Source: Oscillospiraceae bacterium
GTDB taxonomy: Bacteria; Bacillota; Clostridia; Oscillospirales; CAG-272
DNA length: 35,882 bases
Assembly: GCA_015063765.1 (NCBI GenBank)
Contig: SVTN01000003.1
Span: 1-35,882, forward strand
Direction of reading: 5' to 3'
Below are positions 6,824 through 14,770 of this stretch, in pieces. Each line of letters starts with the position of its first letter. The stretch's first letter is position 1. The notes under the pieces were generated by a model that saw only the letters and a program-made list of their open reading frames with translations, made no database searches and was not told the DNA's origin. The translations under genes were made by a program, and so were the position numbers.

Positions 6824-7303
6824 ATGCATATCAGACGCGCCGAAGAACGTGACCTTCCCGAACTCAACCGCCTGCTTCATCAGGTGCTGGATGTCCACCA
6901 CGAGGGCCGTCCCGATCTTTTCAAGAGCGGAGCAAAAAAATATACCGATGAGGAGCTTGTCGCCATCCTGCACGACGACACCACCCCCGTCTTTGCCGCT
7001 GTGGGCGACGAGGGATATCTGTTGGGATACGCGTTCTGCATCTTCATTCAGCACAAGGACAACAACATTCTCACCGATGTCAAAACGCTCTACATCGACG
7101 ACCTCTGCGTGGACGAATGCACACGTGGAACGGGGGTTGGAAAAGCCCTCTACGAGCACGTCATTTCCTTTGCAAAGGCAAGCGATTGCTACAACGTTAC
7201 TCTCAACGTTTGGGCTTGTAACACGGGAGCGATCCGCTTTTACGAAAAGCTCGGGCTTGTGCCGCAAAAATACGGAATGGAAACCATACTTGACAAAAAC
7301 TAA
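6824..7303 (+). CDS. GNAT-family N-acetyltransferase
   Basis: This 159-residue single-domain protein would transfer an acetyl group from acetyl-CoA to an amine. The coenzyme A pyrophosphate loop is RGTGVGKAL at about residues 105-113, preceded by the strand LYIDDLCVDE. The typical C-terminal ACNTGAIRFYEKLGL block is present. Its length is usual for stand-alone GNATs. It follows the YitT-HAD gene by 9 bases, and its AAGGAG site overlaps that gene's stop region, so it belongs to the same transcript. The substrate cannot be read from the sequence. Confidence 0.88.
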   Translation: MHIRRAEERDLPELNRLLHQVLDVHHEGRPDLFKSGAKKYTDEELVAILHDDTTPVFAAVGDEGYLLGYAFCIFIQHKDNNILTDVKTLYIDDLCVDECTRGTGVGKALYEHVISFAKASDCYNVTLNVWACNTGAIRFYEKLGLVPQKYGMETILDKN

Positions 7304-7339
7304 CATTTTTGCAAATAAAACGACGCAAAGGAGTATTTT

Positions 7340-8464
7340 ATGATATACAACGCCTTTCAAGAGCTCTCCCTCTCTATGCTCGGCATGGGCGGCATGCGCT
7401 TCCCGACGTATCCCGACGGAAAAGTCAACATGGAAGAAACGCAAAAGCTCTTTGACGCATGCATCGAGCGCGGCGTCAACTACTTTGACACCGCATGGTT
7501 TTACCACAACGGCATGTCGGAAGGTGCGGTCGGTAAGATCCTCTCCCGCTATCCGCGCGACAGCTACTACCTTGCCACCAAAATGCCTTGGTACGATTTT
7601 GAAGGAAGAGCGGGAATGGAAGCGCTCTTTGAAAAGCAGTTTGAGCGCACGGGCGTCGAATATTTCGACTTCTACCTCATCCACAACGTCAGCGACATGA
7701 CCTATCCCGTCTATACCGACCCCTCCCTCTCAATCCCCGAATTTCTCGCAGAGAAGCACAAGGAAGGACGCTTCCGCCACTTCGGCTTCTCTACGCACGC
7801 ATCCAACCCGACGCTTGTGAAATTTCTCGACATCTACGGTGAGCTGTTTGAGTTTTGCCAAATGCAACTCAACTGGCTGGACTGGAAGCTGCAGGATGCC
7901 GAAGAGAAGGTAGAGATCCTTCGCCGCCGCGGTCTTCCCATTTGGGTCATGGAGCCTCTGCGCGGCGGAAAGCTCGCCTCCCTTGCTCCCGAGGACGAGG
8001 CGGTCCTGAAAGCACTCCGTCCCGATGAAAGCATCGGCGCGTGGGCGTTCCGCTTCTTACAGTCCATTCCCGAGGTCACCCTCGTGCTGTCTGGCATGCA
8101 AAGTCTTGATATCATCGAAGAAAACGCCCGCACCTTCCAAGAGCATAAGCCGCTCACGAAAGCAGAATGGGACGCCCTGCTCGCCATCGCCGACCGCCTG
8201 CTCTCTAAGAAAACGCTTGCCTGCACCGAATGCAAATATTGCACGCGCGAGTGTCCGCAGTCGTTAGATATCCCCAAGCTGCTCTCCGTCTACAGCAACA
8301 CCTGCCTGATGGGCACCGCCCCCGACCGCGCCCGCCTCGCCAAGAAGCTCGGCGAGGATAAGCTCCCCTCCGCCTGCATCGGCTGCCGCGCCTGCGAGGC
8401 CAAATGTCCCCAAGGCATCAAGATCTCCGAGATCCTAGACGACTTCTCCAAAGCACTCAAATAA
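7340..8464 (+). CDS. Aldo/keto reductase with C-terminal 4Fe-4S ferredoxin domain
   Basis: This 374-residue cytoplasmic oxidoreductase has an N-terminal TIM-barrel aldo/keto reductase. The tetrad can be seen as Asp and Tyr in YFDTAWFYH, Lys in LATKMPW and His in YLIHNVS. The last 90 residues carry two ferredoxin cysteine clusters, CTECKYCTRECP and CIGCRACEAKCP, for two 4Fe-4S centres. This architecture is frequent in anaerobes and suggests electron exchange with ferredoxin as well as, or instead of, NADPH. The start has AAAGGAG seven bases upstream. It is the last gene of the 5369-8464 cluster and is followed directly by a strong terminator. The substrate is unknown. Confidence 0.9.
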   Translation: MIYNAFQELSLSMLGMGGMRFPTYPDGKVNMEETQKLFDACIERGVNYFDTAWFYHNGMSEGAVGKILSRYPRDSYYLATKMPWYDFEGRAGMEALFEKQFERTGVEYFDFYLIHNVSDMTYPVYTDPSLSIPEFLAEKHKEGRFRHFGFSTHASNPTLVKFLDIYGELFEFCQMQLNWLDWKLQDAEEKVEILRRRGLPIWVMEPLRGGKLASLAPEDEAVLKALRPDESIGAWAFRFLQSIPEVTLVLSGMQSLDIIEENARTFQEHKPLTKAEWDALLAIADRLLSKKTLACTECKYCTRECPQSLDIPKLLSVYSNTCLMGTAPDRARLAKKLGEDKLPSACIGCRACEAKCPQGIKISEILDDFSKALK

Positions 8465-8469
8465 CCCCC

Positions 8470-8498
8470 GCCCGCTCGCTCCGCCGAGCGGGCTTTTT
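8470..8498 (+). terminator. Strong rho-independent terminator
   Basis: A 9-base GC-rich stem, GCCCGCTCG (8470-8478) with CGAGCGGGC (8485-8493), has a six-base loop and is followed by TTTTT at 8494-8498. It begins six bases after the aldo/keto reductase stop and separates that operon from the polysaccharide locus. Confidence 0.93.
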
Positions 8499-8537
8499 GT
8501 CACAAAGGAGCGAAAGCGCACTTTTTTCGCCCAAGGG

Positions 8538-8566
8538 TTGACATTTTTTTGTATTTATATTATAAT
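8538..8566 (+). promoter_or_regulatory. Consensus promoter of the polysaccharide operon
   Basis: TTGACA at 8538-8543 and TATAAT at 8561-8566 are both perfect, with a 17-base T/A-rich spacer. Transcription would start near 8573. No other convincing promoter or terminator was found until about 29770, so this element may drive some 21 kb of transcript. Confidence 0.88.
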
Positions 8567-8572
8567 ATTAAA

Positions 8573-8641
8573 TAATGAAACGCCGTAGGCTTAAATTGTT
8601 CGTTTCAAACAAGACCGGATTAAGAACTCAGGAGGCATCGC
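8573..8641 (+). other. Structured 5' leader of the polysaccharide operon
   Basis: The leader of about 69 bases opens with TGAAACG (8576-8582), which pairs perfectly with CGTTTCA (8601-8607) across an 18-base loop. It ends with an AGGAGG-type ribosome site. Long capsule operons in Firmicutes are often controlled by processive antitermination that starts at a leader hairpin. No NusG/LoaP-like gene is present in the window, so that role is speculation. Confidence 0.35.
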
Positions 8642-9277
8642 ATGTACAAAAAGTTTTTCAAGCGTATCATAGATTTTATCGCCGCTTTGATTGTACTCAT
8701 CGTATCTTCTCCCATTCTGTTGCTCATTGCCATTGCAATCAAAATTGACTCACGCGGACCTGTTGTTTTCAAGCAAAGGCGACTGGGCAAAAACGGCAAA
8801 GAATACAACATGTATAAGTTTAGGACAATGGTAGTCAACGCCGAGGCAGGAGGAGTTTACTCCGACAATAAGGACCCGCGCATAACCAAGGTTGGCGGTT
8901 TTCTCAGACGTACATCGCTGGATGAGCTGTTACAATGCGTTAACATACTCAAGGGAGATATGAGCTGGGTGGGCTTCCGTCCTCCGCTGACCTATCATCC
9001 TTGGCCCTTTGACAAATACACCGAGGAACAAAAACGGATGTTTGATGTTCTTCCCGGCATCACAGGATGGGCACAGGTGAACGGCAGAAAAGGCGTTGAA
9101 TGGAACAAGCGCATCGAATTGAATGTTTGGTACGCAAATCACGTATCACTTTGGTTAGACATAAAAATCTTATGGCTTACTGTGTGGAAGGTGCTCGCGA
9201 ATGACGACAACGAGAACACAGGGGCAACCGTGGTAGTAGAGACCGAAAAGGAAGAGGAGAAAGAGACGGTAGATTAA
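8642..9277 (+). CDS. Initiating sugar transferase (PglC/WcaJ-type phosphoglycosyltransferase)
   Basis: This 211-residue monotopic membrane enzyme transfers a sugar-1-phosphate from a UDP-sugar to undecaprenyl phosphate on the inner face, the first step of repeat-unit assembly. A re-entrant hydrophobic helix covers about residues 10-35 with the SSP break. YKFRTM is at 58-63 and the catalytic Asp-Glu dyad is in TSLDELLQ (D94-E95). GDMSWVGFRP replaces the more usual GPRP ending. The tail is highly acidic (ETEKEEEKE), which is uncommon and may only be a linker. AGGAGG precedes the ATG. It is the first gene of the operon and is followed two bases later by the aldolase gene. The sugar could be the product of CapEFG or a common HexNAc. 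Confidence 0.93.
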   Translation: MYKKFFKRIIDFIAALIVLIVSSPILLLIAIAIKIDSRGPVVFKQRRLGKNGKEYNMYKFRTMVVNAEAGGVYSDNKDPRITKVGGFLRRTSLDELLQCVNILKGDMSWVGFRPPLTYHPWPFDKYTEEQKRMFDVLPGITGWAQVNGRKGVEWNKRIELNVWYANHVSLWLDIKILWLTVWKVLANDDNENTGATVVVETEKEEEKETVD

Positions 9278-9279
9278 AA

Positions 9280-10107
9280 ATGTCTTTAAAACTCATGTAC
9301 ATAACAAACCGTCCCGAAATCGCGAAAATCGCCGAATCGGCAGGCGTGGACAGAATCTTTGTCGACCTCGAGTATATCGGTAAAGAAGACCGTCAAGGCG
9401 GCATGGACACCGTGCAATCCCATCATACACTTGACGATGTTAAGCGAATTGCACAGACCGTCAACAGAGCAGAGGTGCTGGTTCGTGTCAATCCCATCCA
9501 CGATGCAACAAAAAAGTATTGCTCTTCCGAAGAAGAGATCCGGGCAGCGATCGAAAACGGTGCCGACATCATTATGCTGCCTTTTTTCAAAACGCTGAAC
9601 GAAGTAAAGCGATTTGTTTCCGCGGTAAACGGGAAAGCCAAAGCGATGCTTTTGCTTGAAACTCCGGAATCGGTAGATATTATCGACGGCATCCTGTCGA
9701 TAAAGGGAATTGATTTTATTCATATCGGGCTGAATGATCTTAGCCTTGGATACGGAATGAAATTCATGTTTGAGCTCTTGACAGATGGAACTGTTGAAAA
9801 ACTGTGCACAAAAATCCGAAACAAGGGAATTCCATACGGCTTCGGCGGAATCGCCTCCATCGGTAAGGGAGCGATTCCTGCTGAAATGATCATTGAAGAG
9901 CATTATCGCCTCGGCTCTACATGCGCCATTTTATCCCGCAGCTTCTGCAATGTGGACAAGATTGATCGTATAGACACCGTCCGCGCAACGTTTGTAAACG
10001 GAATGCGCGAAATCCGCAAATTCGAAGTGGAATGTCAAAATCGCACCGATCATTTTGCAGCCAACGCGCGAAAAATAGCAGAAGCAGTGAAAAAAATCAT
10101 CGAATGA
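9280..10107 (+). CDS. HpcH/HpaI-CitE superfamily aldolase/lyase
   Basis: This 275-residue TIM-barrel lyase belongs to the family that joins or splits pyruvate or acyl units with aldehydes or keto acids. Expected landmarks are R69 (VRVNP), the metal ligand E127 (LLETPE) and D153 (GLNDLS). Near the N-terminus, where HpcH has DGEHA with a catalytic His, this protein reads VDLEYIGK. That is closer to the DLED block of CitE/malyl-CoA lyases and lacks the His. It lies two bases after the initiating transferase and 10 bases before a D-2-hydroxyacid dehydrogenase, so the three are one transcript. A role in making a small acid building block for the polysaccharide is inferred from position. The real substrate is unknown. 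Confidence 0.8.
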   Translation: MSLKLMYITNRPEIAKIAESAGVDRIFVDLEYIGKEDRQGGMDTVQSHHTLDDVKRIAQTVNRAEVLVRVNPIHDATKKYCSSEEEIRAAIENGADIIMLPFFKTLNEVKRFVSAVNGKAKAMLLLETPESVDIIDGILSIKGIDFIHIGLNDLSLGYGMKFMFELLTDGTVEKLCTKIRNKGIPYGFGGIASIGKGAIPAEMIIEEHYRLGSTCAILSRSFCNVDKIDRIDTVRATFVNGMREIRKFEVECQNRTDHFAANARKIAEAVKKIIE

Positions 10108-10117
10108 GGAAACCAAA

Positions 10118-11020
10118 ATGAATTTGCTTGTGACAGGGGCGTTCGCCTGGACAGAAAACGAATTGAATATTTTGCGCTCGCTCGGTCACGATGTATTGTT
10201 CATGCAACAGGAAAGCACCAAGCTCCCCTGCGATGCAGGTTGGGTGGAAGGCATCATCGGAAACGGCATTTTTCTACACCACCCGATCGAAGAATTTACC
10301 TCTCTGCACTTTATTCAGCTTACAAGCGCAGGCTTTGACCGCGTCCCGATGGATTATGTTGAAGAGCACGGTATCAAAATATACAACGCTCGCGGCGTAT
10401 ACAGCGTTCCCATGGCAGAATTTGCGCTGGGAGGAGTGCTACAGCTATACAAGCAAAGCAAGTTTTTTCGAAGCAACCAAGAAGAACGCAAATGGGAAAA
10501 GCATCGCGGGCTGTTAGAGCTTTATCAAAAAAACGTTTGCATCGTTGGCTGCGGTAGCGTTGGCAACGAATGCGCAAAGCGCTTTCAATGCTTTGGTTGT
10601 CACGTAACCGGTGTTGACGTTGCGCCATATCACAACGAATTATACGATATTATGCTCCCCCTCGACCGCCTGAACGATGCGCTCAGGGAAGCGGATATCA
10701 CCATTCTCACGCTCCCGCTCGCAAAGGAAACAAAGCATCTGATCAATGCCGATCGTTTTGCCGCAATGAAGCTGGGATGCGTGCTTGTCAATATCGCCCG
10801 TGGGGCTATCGTTGATGCCGATGCGATGATCTCCGCATTAAAAACAACGCTCGGCGGCGCCGTCTTAGATGTGTTTGAGGACGAGCCGCTTCCCGCAAGC
10901 AGTCCGCTGTGGGAATTTGATCATGTGATCATTACACCCCACAACAGTTTTATCAGCGACGGCAACCACGCTCGGATGCTTGCGGTGATCATGAACAACT
11001 TGAAAGGGATTGCAAAATGA
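10118..11020 (+). CDS. D-isomer-specific 2-hydroxyacid dehydrogenase
   Basis: This 300-residue NAD-dependent enzyme would interconvert a 2-keto acid and a D-2-hydroxy acid. The nucleotide loop is GCGSVG in the middle of the chain. The catalytic Arg is in NIARGAIVDA, the Glu in VFEDEPLP and the His in ITPHNS, so the Arg-Glu-His triad is complete. The substrate half at the N-terminus is diverged. It is ten bases after the HpcH/HpaI-like gene, and its stop overlaps the start of the next glycosyltransferase (ATGA), which ties it to the polysaccharide locus. The upstream lyase may make the keto acid that this enzyme reduces. That is inference. Confidence 0.88.
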   Translation: MNLLVTGAFAWTENELNILRSLGHDVLFMQQESTKLPCDAGWVEGIIGNGIFLHHPIEEFTSLHFIQLTSAGFDRVPMDYVEEHGIKIYNARGVYSVPMAEFALGGVLQLYKQSKFFRSNQEERKWEKHRGLLELYQKNVCIVGCGSVGNECAKRFQCFGCHVTGVDVAPYHNELYDIMLPLDRLNDALREADITILTLPLAKETKHLINADRFAAMKLGCVLVNIARGAIVDADAMISALKTTLGGAVLDVFEDEPLPASSPLWEFDHVIITPHNSFISDGNHARMLAVIMNNLKGIAK

Positions 11021-12177
11021 AAAAGATCTGCATCGTAACAACGAAATGGTCGTCTATAAACAACTGGATAAAGCCGTTTTTGAACGAATATGCAAACCGC
11101 GGCGTAGACGTTTCCATTGCATGCGATATGGATGCCGAATATGAAAAAAACCTCAAAGAGGAGTTCCCCTTTGTTCATACATTCCCTATGCCCTTTCCGC
11201 GCGGAATAAAGCTACTTGGCTCCATAAAGAGCATACGGCTTTTGACCAAGCTTTTCAAGCGCGAAAAGTTTGACATGGTACAATATTCGACCCCCAACGC
11301 AAGCATGTATGCTGCCATAGCTTCAAACCGAGCAAGGATACCCGTCCGCTTATATTGCCAATGGGGCATGGTTTATGTGACCATGCATGGCATGAAGCGC
11401 CGCATATTTAAGGCGATCGAGCGTATGGTATGCCGTCGCTCTACACAGATACAGCCGGATAGCACGGGAAATTTGGAGTTTTGCCGCAAGGAAGGACTTT
11501 ACGACGAGAAAAAAAGCCTTGTCATATGGAACGGCAGTGCAAAAGGGCTTGACTTGACCGCATTTGATGTTTCCAAAAAAGCTGAATTTGCAAGCGAGAT
11601 CAAAGAGAAATACGACATCCCTGAAGACGCGCCCGTGATCGGCTTCGTCGGCAGGCTGGGAAGAGAAAAGGGCTGCAATGAGCTTTTCACCGCTTTTAAA
11701 GCACTGAAGGAGCAGTTTCCGTCACTCAAGCTTTTGTTTGTGGGACCGATAGAAAAAGAGGACACCATTGATCCCGAGCTTCTTTCATATTTCCAAAGCT
11801 GTGACGATATTATCAAGACCGATCGCGTGACAAATGTGGAAAAATACGTATCCGCTATGGATGTTTTTGTTTTACCCACCTATCGTGAAGGCTTTGGCAT
11901 GAGCGTGGTGGAGGCTTCTGCTATGGAAGTGCCTGTTGTCGTCACAAAATATCCCGGTCCTTCAAGTGCCATGCAAGAAGGGGTTACGGGAGTTTCCGTT
12001 GCAATCAAGGACAGTAAAGCTCTGGAAGTCGCGATCGCCGATTTGCTTGAAAACAAGGAAAAGAGCTTCGCCATGGGGCGTGCCGGAAGGCAATTCGTAG
12101 AAAACAGCTTTGAGCAAAAAGAATTTATAAAGCGTTATATGAGCAATCGAATGATGCTCTTGGGGTTAGAGGAATAA
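11017..12177 (+). CDS. GT4 glycosyltransferase (CapM/PglA-like)
   Basis: This 386-residue retaining GT-B enzyme would add a sugar to the lipid-linked repeat unit on the cytoplasmic side. The GT4 donor domain is clear, with FVGRLGREKG at 210-219, FVLPTYREGFG and the EX7E pair E291/E299 (EGFGMSVVE). The WNGSAKGLDL segment and the REKG block recall the CapM/PglA group, often HexNAc or FucNAc transferases. The start overlaps the dehydrogenase stop by four bases. As the first transferase after the initiating enzyme, it could add the second sugar. The exact donor is not readable. Confidence 0.9.
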   Translation: MKKICIVTTKWSSINNWIKPFLNEYANRGVDVSIACDMDAEYEKNLKEEFPFVHTFPMPFPRGIKLLGSIKSIRLLTKLFKREKFDMVQYSTPNASMYAAIASNRARIPVRLYCQWGMVYVTMHGMKRRIFKAIERMVCRRSTQIQPDSTGNLEFCRKEGLYDEKKSLVIWNGSAKGLDLTAFDVSKKAEFASEIKEKYDIPEDAPVIGFVGRLGREKGCNELFTAFKALKEQFPSLKLLFVGPIEKEDTIDPELLSYFQSCDDIIKTDRVTNVEKYVSAMDVFVLPTYREGFGMSVVEASAMEVPVVVTKYPGPSSAMQEGVTGVSVAIKDSKALEVAIADLLENKEKSFAMGRAGRQFVENSFEQKEFIKRYMSNRMMLLGLEE

Positions 12178-12224
12178 ACTTCTGATCCCGACTAATTTTA
12201 AGCACGAAGAGAAGGAGAAGAACG

Positions 12225-13520
12225 ATGCCGCGAATTCTGATATGTACTGTTGACAGCTGGAATTCCAAGCTGAGCGCAAGCAGCTCAAGCACATTTTCAT
12301 CTCTTTTTTCTCAGTACGATGTAAAGGACCTGGCGAATCTTTATATTCGCGAGGAGTTGCCCGACAGCAAAGTCTGCTCGAGATATTTTCAAATATCGGA
12401 GCAACGCGTGATCAAAAGCCTGCTTAAGCCGCGCATCAAAACGGGAAAAGAAGTTTTTGCTACCGAGGAAATGTCAAAAACCGAACTTGAAGCGCTGGAA
12501 AAATCCAATGAGCTTTACGGCAAAAATCGAGCAAAGCGCTCCTACTTTAAGCTTTTTGCGAGAGAAGCCATTTGGCGTTTTGGCAGATGGCGCTCAAAAG
12601 AGCTTAATGCTTTTCTTGAAGACTTTGCTCCCGATGTCGTGGTTTTTTCCATGGAGGGATACATCCACTTCAATCGCATTTGTCGATATATCATCAAGAA
12701 GACGGGCGCGCGGGCAATCGGTTATTTCTGGGATGACAATTTCACTTATAAGCAGTTAAAAAACAATTTCGGTTACCGCGCCTTGCGCTTTTTCCAAAGA
12801 CGAAGCTTAAAAAAGCTGGCAAAGCGCACCGATCGTTTTTGGGCAATCTCTCCTAAGACCAAAAGAGAAGCCGATGAATTTTTCGGCATAGAGTCCGTTC
12901 TGCTTACAAAGCCCGCTGATATGCCGGAGCGAAGCATTTTATCGAACGCGGCCCACGAGCGCCCCTTAAAAATGGTTTACACGGGAAATCTGGCCATCGG
13001 CAGAGCGTCCACGATCATCGCCGTTTCAAAAGCTTTGGACAAAATCAACGAAAGCGGATCCCAGATAGAATTGGACGTTTACACCCCTACAAAACTGTTG
13101 CCTGAAGAATCGCGAGAACTTGGAAACTTCGTGCAGCTCCATCCACCCGTCCCCTTGGAGGCGGTTGCCGCAATTCAACAAAAAGCGGACATTCTTCTTT
13201 TTGTTGAGGACATCGACGGCCCCTTAAGCAAAAAAGCAAGGCTTTCCTTTTCCACTAAGATCACAGATTATTTAAAAAGCGGAAAATGCATTTTAGCGCT
13301 CGGCAACGCCGATACTGCCCCGATGGAATACTTTGCACAAACGGGTGCCGCCATCTGCGTGACCCAAAAAGAGCACATTGAAGAAGCCCTCTTGACTGTT
13401 TTAAAATCTCCCGACATTCTTGCAGAATACGCAGAAAGAGCATACAAGAGCGGCAAAGAAAACCATGACGGAGAAAAGATCCGAAGGATCGTCAAAGAAA
13501 CGATTGCGGCGCTTGTGTAG
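12225..13520 (+). CDS. GT-B-fold glycosyltransferase, diverged GT4-like
   Basis: This 431-residue protein has an N-terminal half rich in Arg/Lys and a C-terminal donor domain with MVYTGNLAIGRAS, LLFVEDIDG and STKITDYLKSGKCILA. The last block matches the K-x-x-(D/E)Y-x-x-(S/T)GK pattern that replaces the EX7E motif in some GT4 proteins. No signal peptide or membrane helix is seen. It lies in a gap of 47 bases after the previous transferase with AGAAGGAGAAG before the ATG. It is probably one of six transferases building the repeat unit. The donor and acceptor are unknown. Confidence 0.8.
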   Translation: MPRILICTVDSWNSKLSASSSSTFSSLFSQYDVKDLANLYIREELPDSKVCSRYFQISEQRVIKSLLKPRIKTGKEVFATEEMSKTELEALEKSNELYGKNRAKRSYFKLFAREAIWRFGRWRSKELNAFLEDFAPDVVVFSMEGYIHFNRICRYIIKKTGARAIGYFWDDNFTYKQLKNNFGYRALRFFQRRSLKKLAKRTDRFWAISPKTKREADEFFGIESVLLTKPADMPERSILSNAAHERPLKMVYTGNLAIGRASTIIAVSKALDKINESGSQIELDVYTPTKLLPEESRELGNFVQLHPPVPLEAVAAIQQKADILLFVEDIDGPLSKKARLSFSTKITDYLKSGKCILALGNADTAPMEYFAQTGAAICVTQKEHIEEALLTVLKSPDILAEYAERAYKSGKENHDGEKIRRIVKETIAALV

Positions 13521-13567
13521 TATAACATTCAGCTTCCGCATCGTATACATCTCGGGAAGGAGAACAC

Positions 13568-14770
13568 ATGAAGATCGTTCAAATGAATGCGACCTGCGGC
13601 ACAGGCAGTACGGGAAAAATTTGTTCCGCAATCGCGGCTCTTCTCGATCGAAACGGTGTTGAGAATTATGTATTCTACAGCTCGGATAAATCTTCGGATC
13701 CGCACGGCAAAAGATTTCTTTCCAAGCGAGCACTGAAACTGCAAGCCGTTTTCTCACGTGTGCTTGGAAATTATGGATTTAACACCCGTTGCGCCACGAG
13801 GCGAATTCTAAAAAAGCTTGACGAGACATCTCCCGATATCGTGCATCTGCACAACCTTCACGGGCACAATGTAAACCTTACGCTTTTATTCCGTTACTTC
13901 AAAAAGCATCCTGAGATTAAAATCATTTGGACCTTTCACGATTGCTGGGCGTTTACCGGCTACTGCACCCACTTTGTTATGGATAAATGCGACAAGTGGA
14001 TGCATGGCTGTCATGATTGTCCGCAACGCAAAAAATACAGTTGGTTTTTCGACCGTAGCCACACCCTATACCGCAGAAAAAAGGAACTCTTTGCAGGACT
14101 TGATCTGACAGTTGTTACCCCCTCAGAGTGGCTCGCCGGGCTTGTAAAGCAATCCTTTTTGAAAGACTCCCCCGTCAAAGTGATTAACAACGGCATCGAT
14201 TTGACGGTTTTTCAGCCCCGAAAAAGCAATTTTAGGGAAAAACACAACATTCCCGAAGATAAATACATCCTGCTCGGCGTGGCATTTGATTGGGGAGAGA
14301 GAAAAGGCTTAGACGTTTTCGTTGATCTTGCACACAGCTTACCCCGTGATTATCAAATCGTGTTGGTCGGAACCAACGGAGAAACAGATCGTCAATTACC
14401 GAACAACATCATTTCGATCCACCGCACCAAAAACCAGACCGAACTTGCCGAAATCTATTCGGCTGCAGATCTGTTCGTGAATCCCACCAGAGAAGAAAAT
14501 TACCCTACGGTAAACATGGAATCGATCGCCTGCGGCACTCCGGTATTGACCTTCCGCACAGGCGGCAGTCCCGAAATTGTCGATGAGCGTTGCGGCTGCG
14601 TCGTGGACTGTGACGATATTAAAGCCTTGAAGGCATGCATTGCGGATATAAGAGCTAACAAGCCGTTTGATACGACGGGATGCCTTGAAAGATCCGCAAG
14701 CTTTGATGCAAACGACAAATTTGCGGAATACATCAAACTATACAACATACGAATGGAAGACAAGAAATGA
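13568..14770 (+). CDS. GT4 glycosyltransferase with Cys-rich acceptor domain
   Basis: This 400-residue GT-B transferase has an N-terminal glycine-rich loop TCGTGSTGK and a middle segment with CTHF, KCDKW and GCHDCP. That segment's cysteine pattern, after FHDCWAFTGY, recurs in a subset of capsule GT4 proteins and may hold a metal or disulfides. The donor domain has the EX7E region EENYPTVNMESIACGTP and GGSPEIV. GGAAGGAG stands before the ATG. The stop overlaps the next gene by ATGA. Donor sugar unknown. Confidence 0.9.
   Translation: MKIVQMNATCGTGSTGKICSAIAALLDRNGVENYVFYSSDKSSDPHGKRFLSKRALKLQAVFSRVLGNYGFNTRCATRRILKKLDETSPDIVHLHNLHGHNVNLTLLFRYFKKHPEIKIIWTFHDCWAFTGYCTHFVMDKCDKWMHGCHDCPQRKKYSWFFDRSHTLYRRKKELFAGLDLTVVTPSEWLAGLVKQSFLKDSPVKVINNGIDLTVFQPRKSNFREKHNIPEDKYILLGVAFDWGERKGLDVFVDLAHSLPRDYQIVLVGTNGETDRQLPNNIISIHRTKNQTELAEIYSAADLFVNPTREENYPTVNMESIACGTPVLTFRTGGSPEIVDERCGCVVDCDDIKALKACIADIRANKPFDTTGCLERSASFDANDKFAEYIKLYNIRMEDKK

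Noticed and set aside
6803-7684. 293-residue minus-strand ORF over the GNAT gene
   Set aside because: Antisense shadow of the GNAT gene and the start of the aldo/keto reductase; no motif and no ribosome site.
8510-8530. GCGAAA/TTTCGC hairpin before the polysaccharide promoter
   Set aside because: Six-base weak stem next to a much stronger terminator; no clear role.
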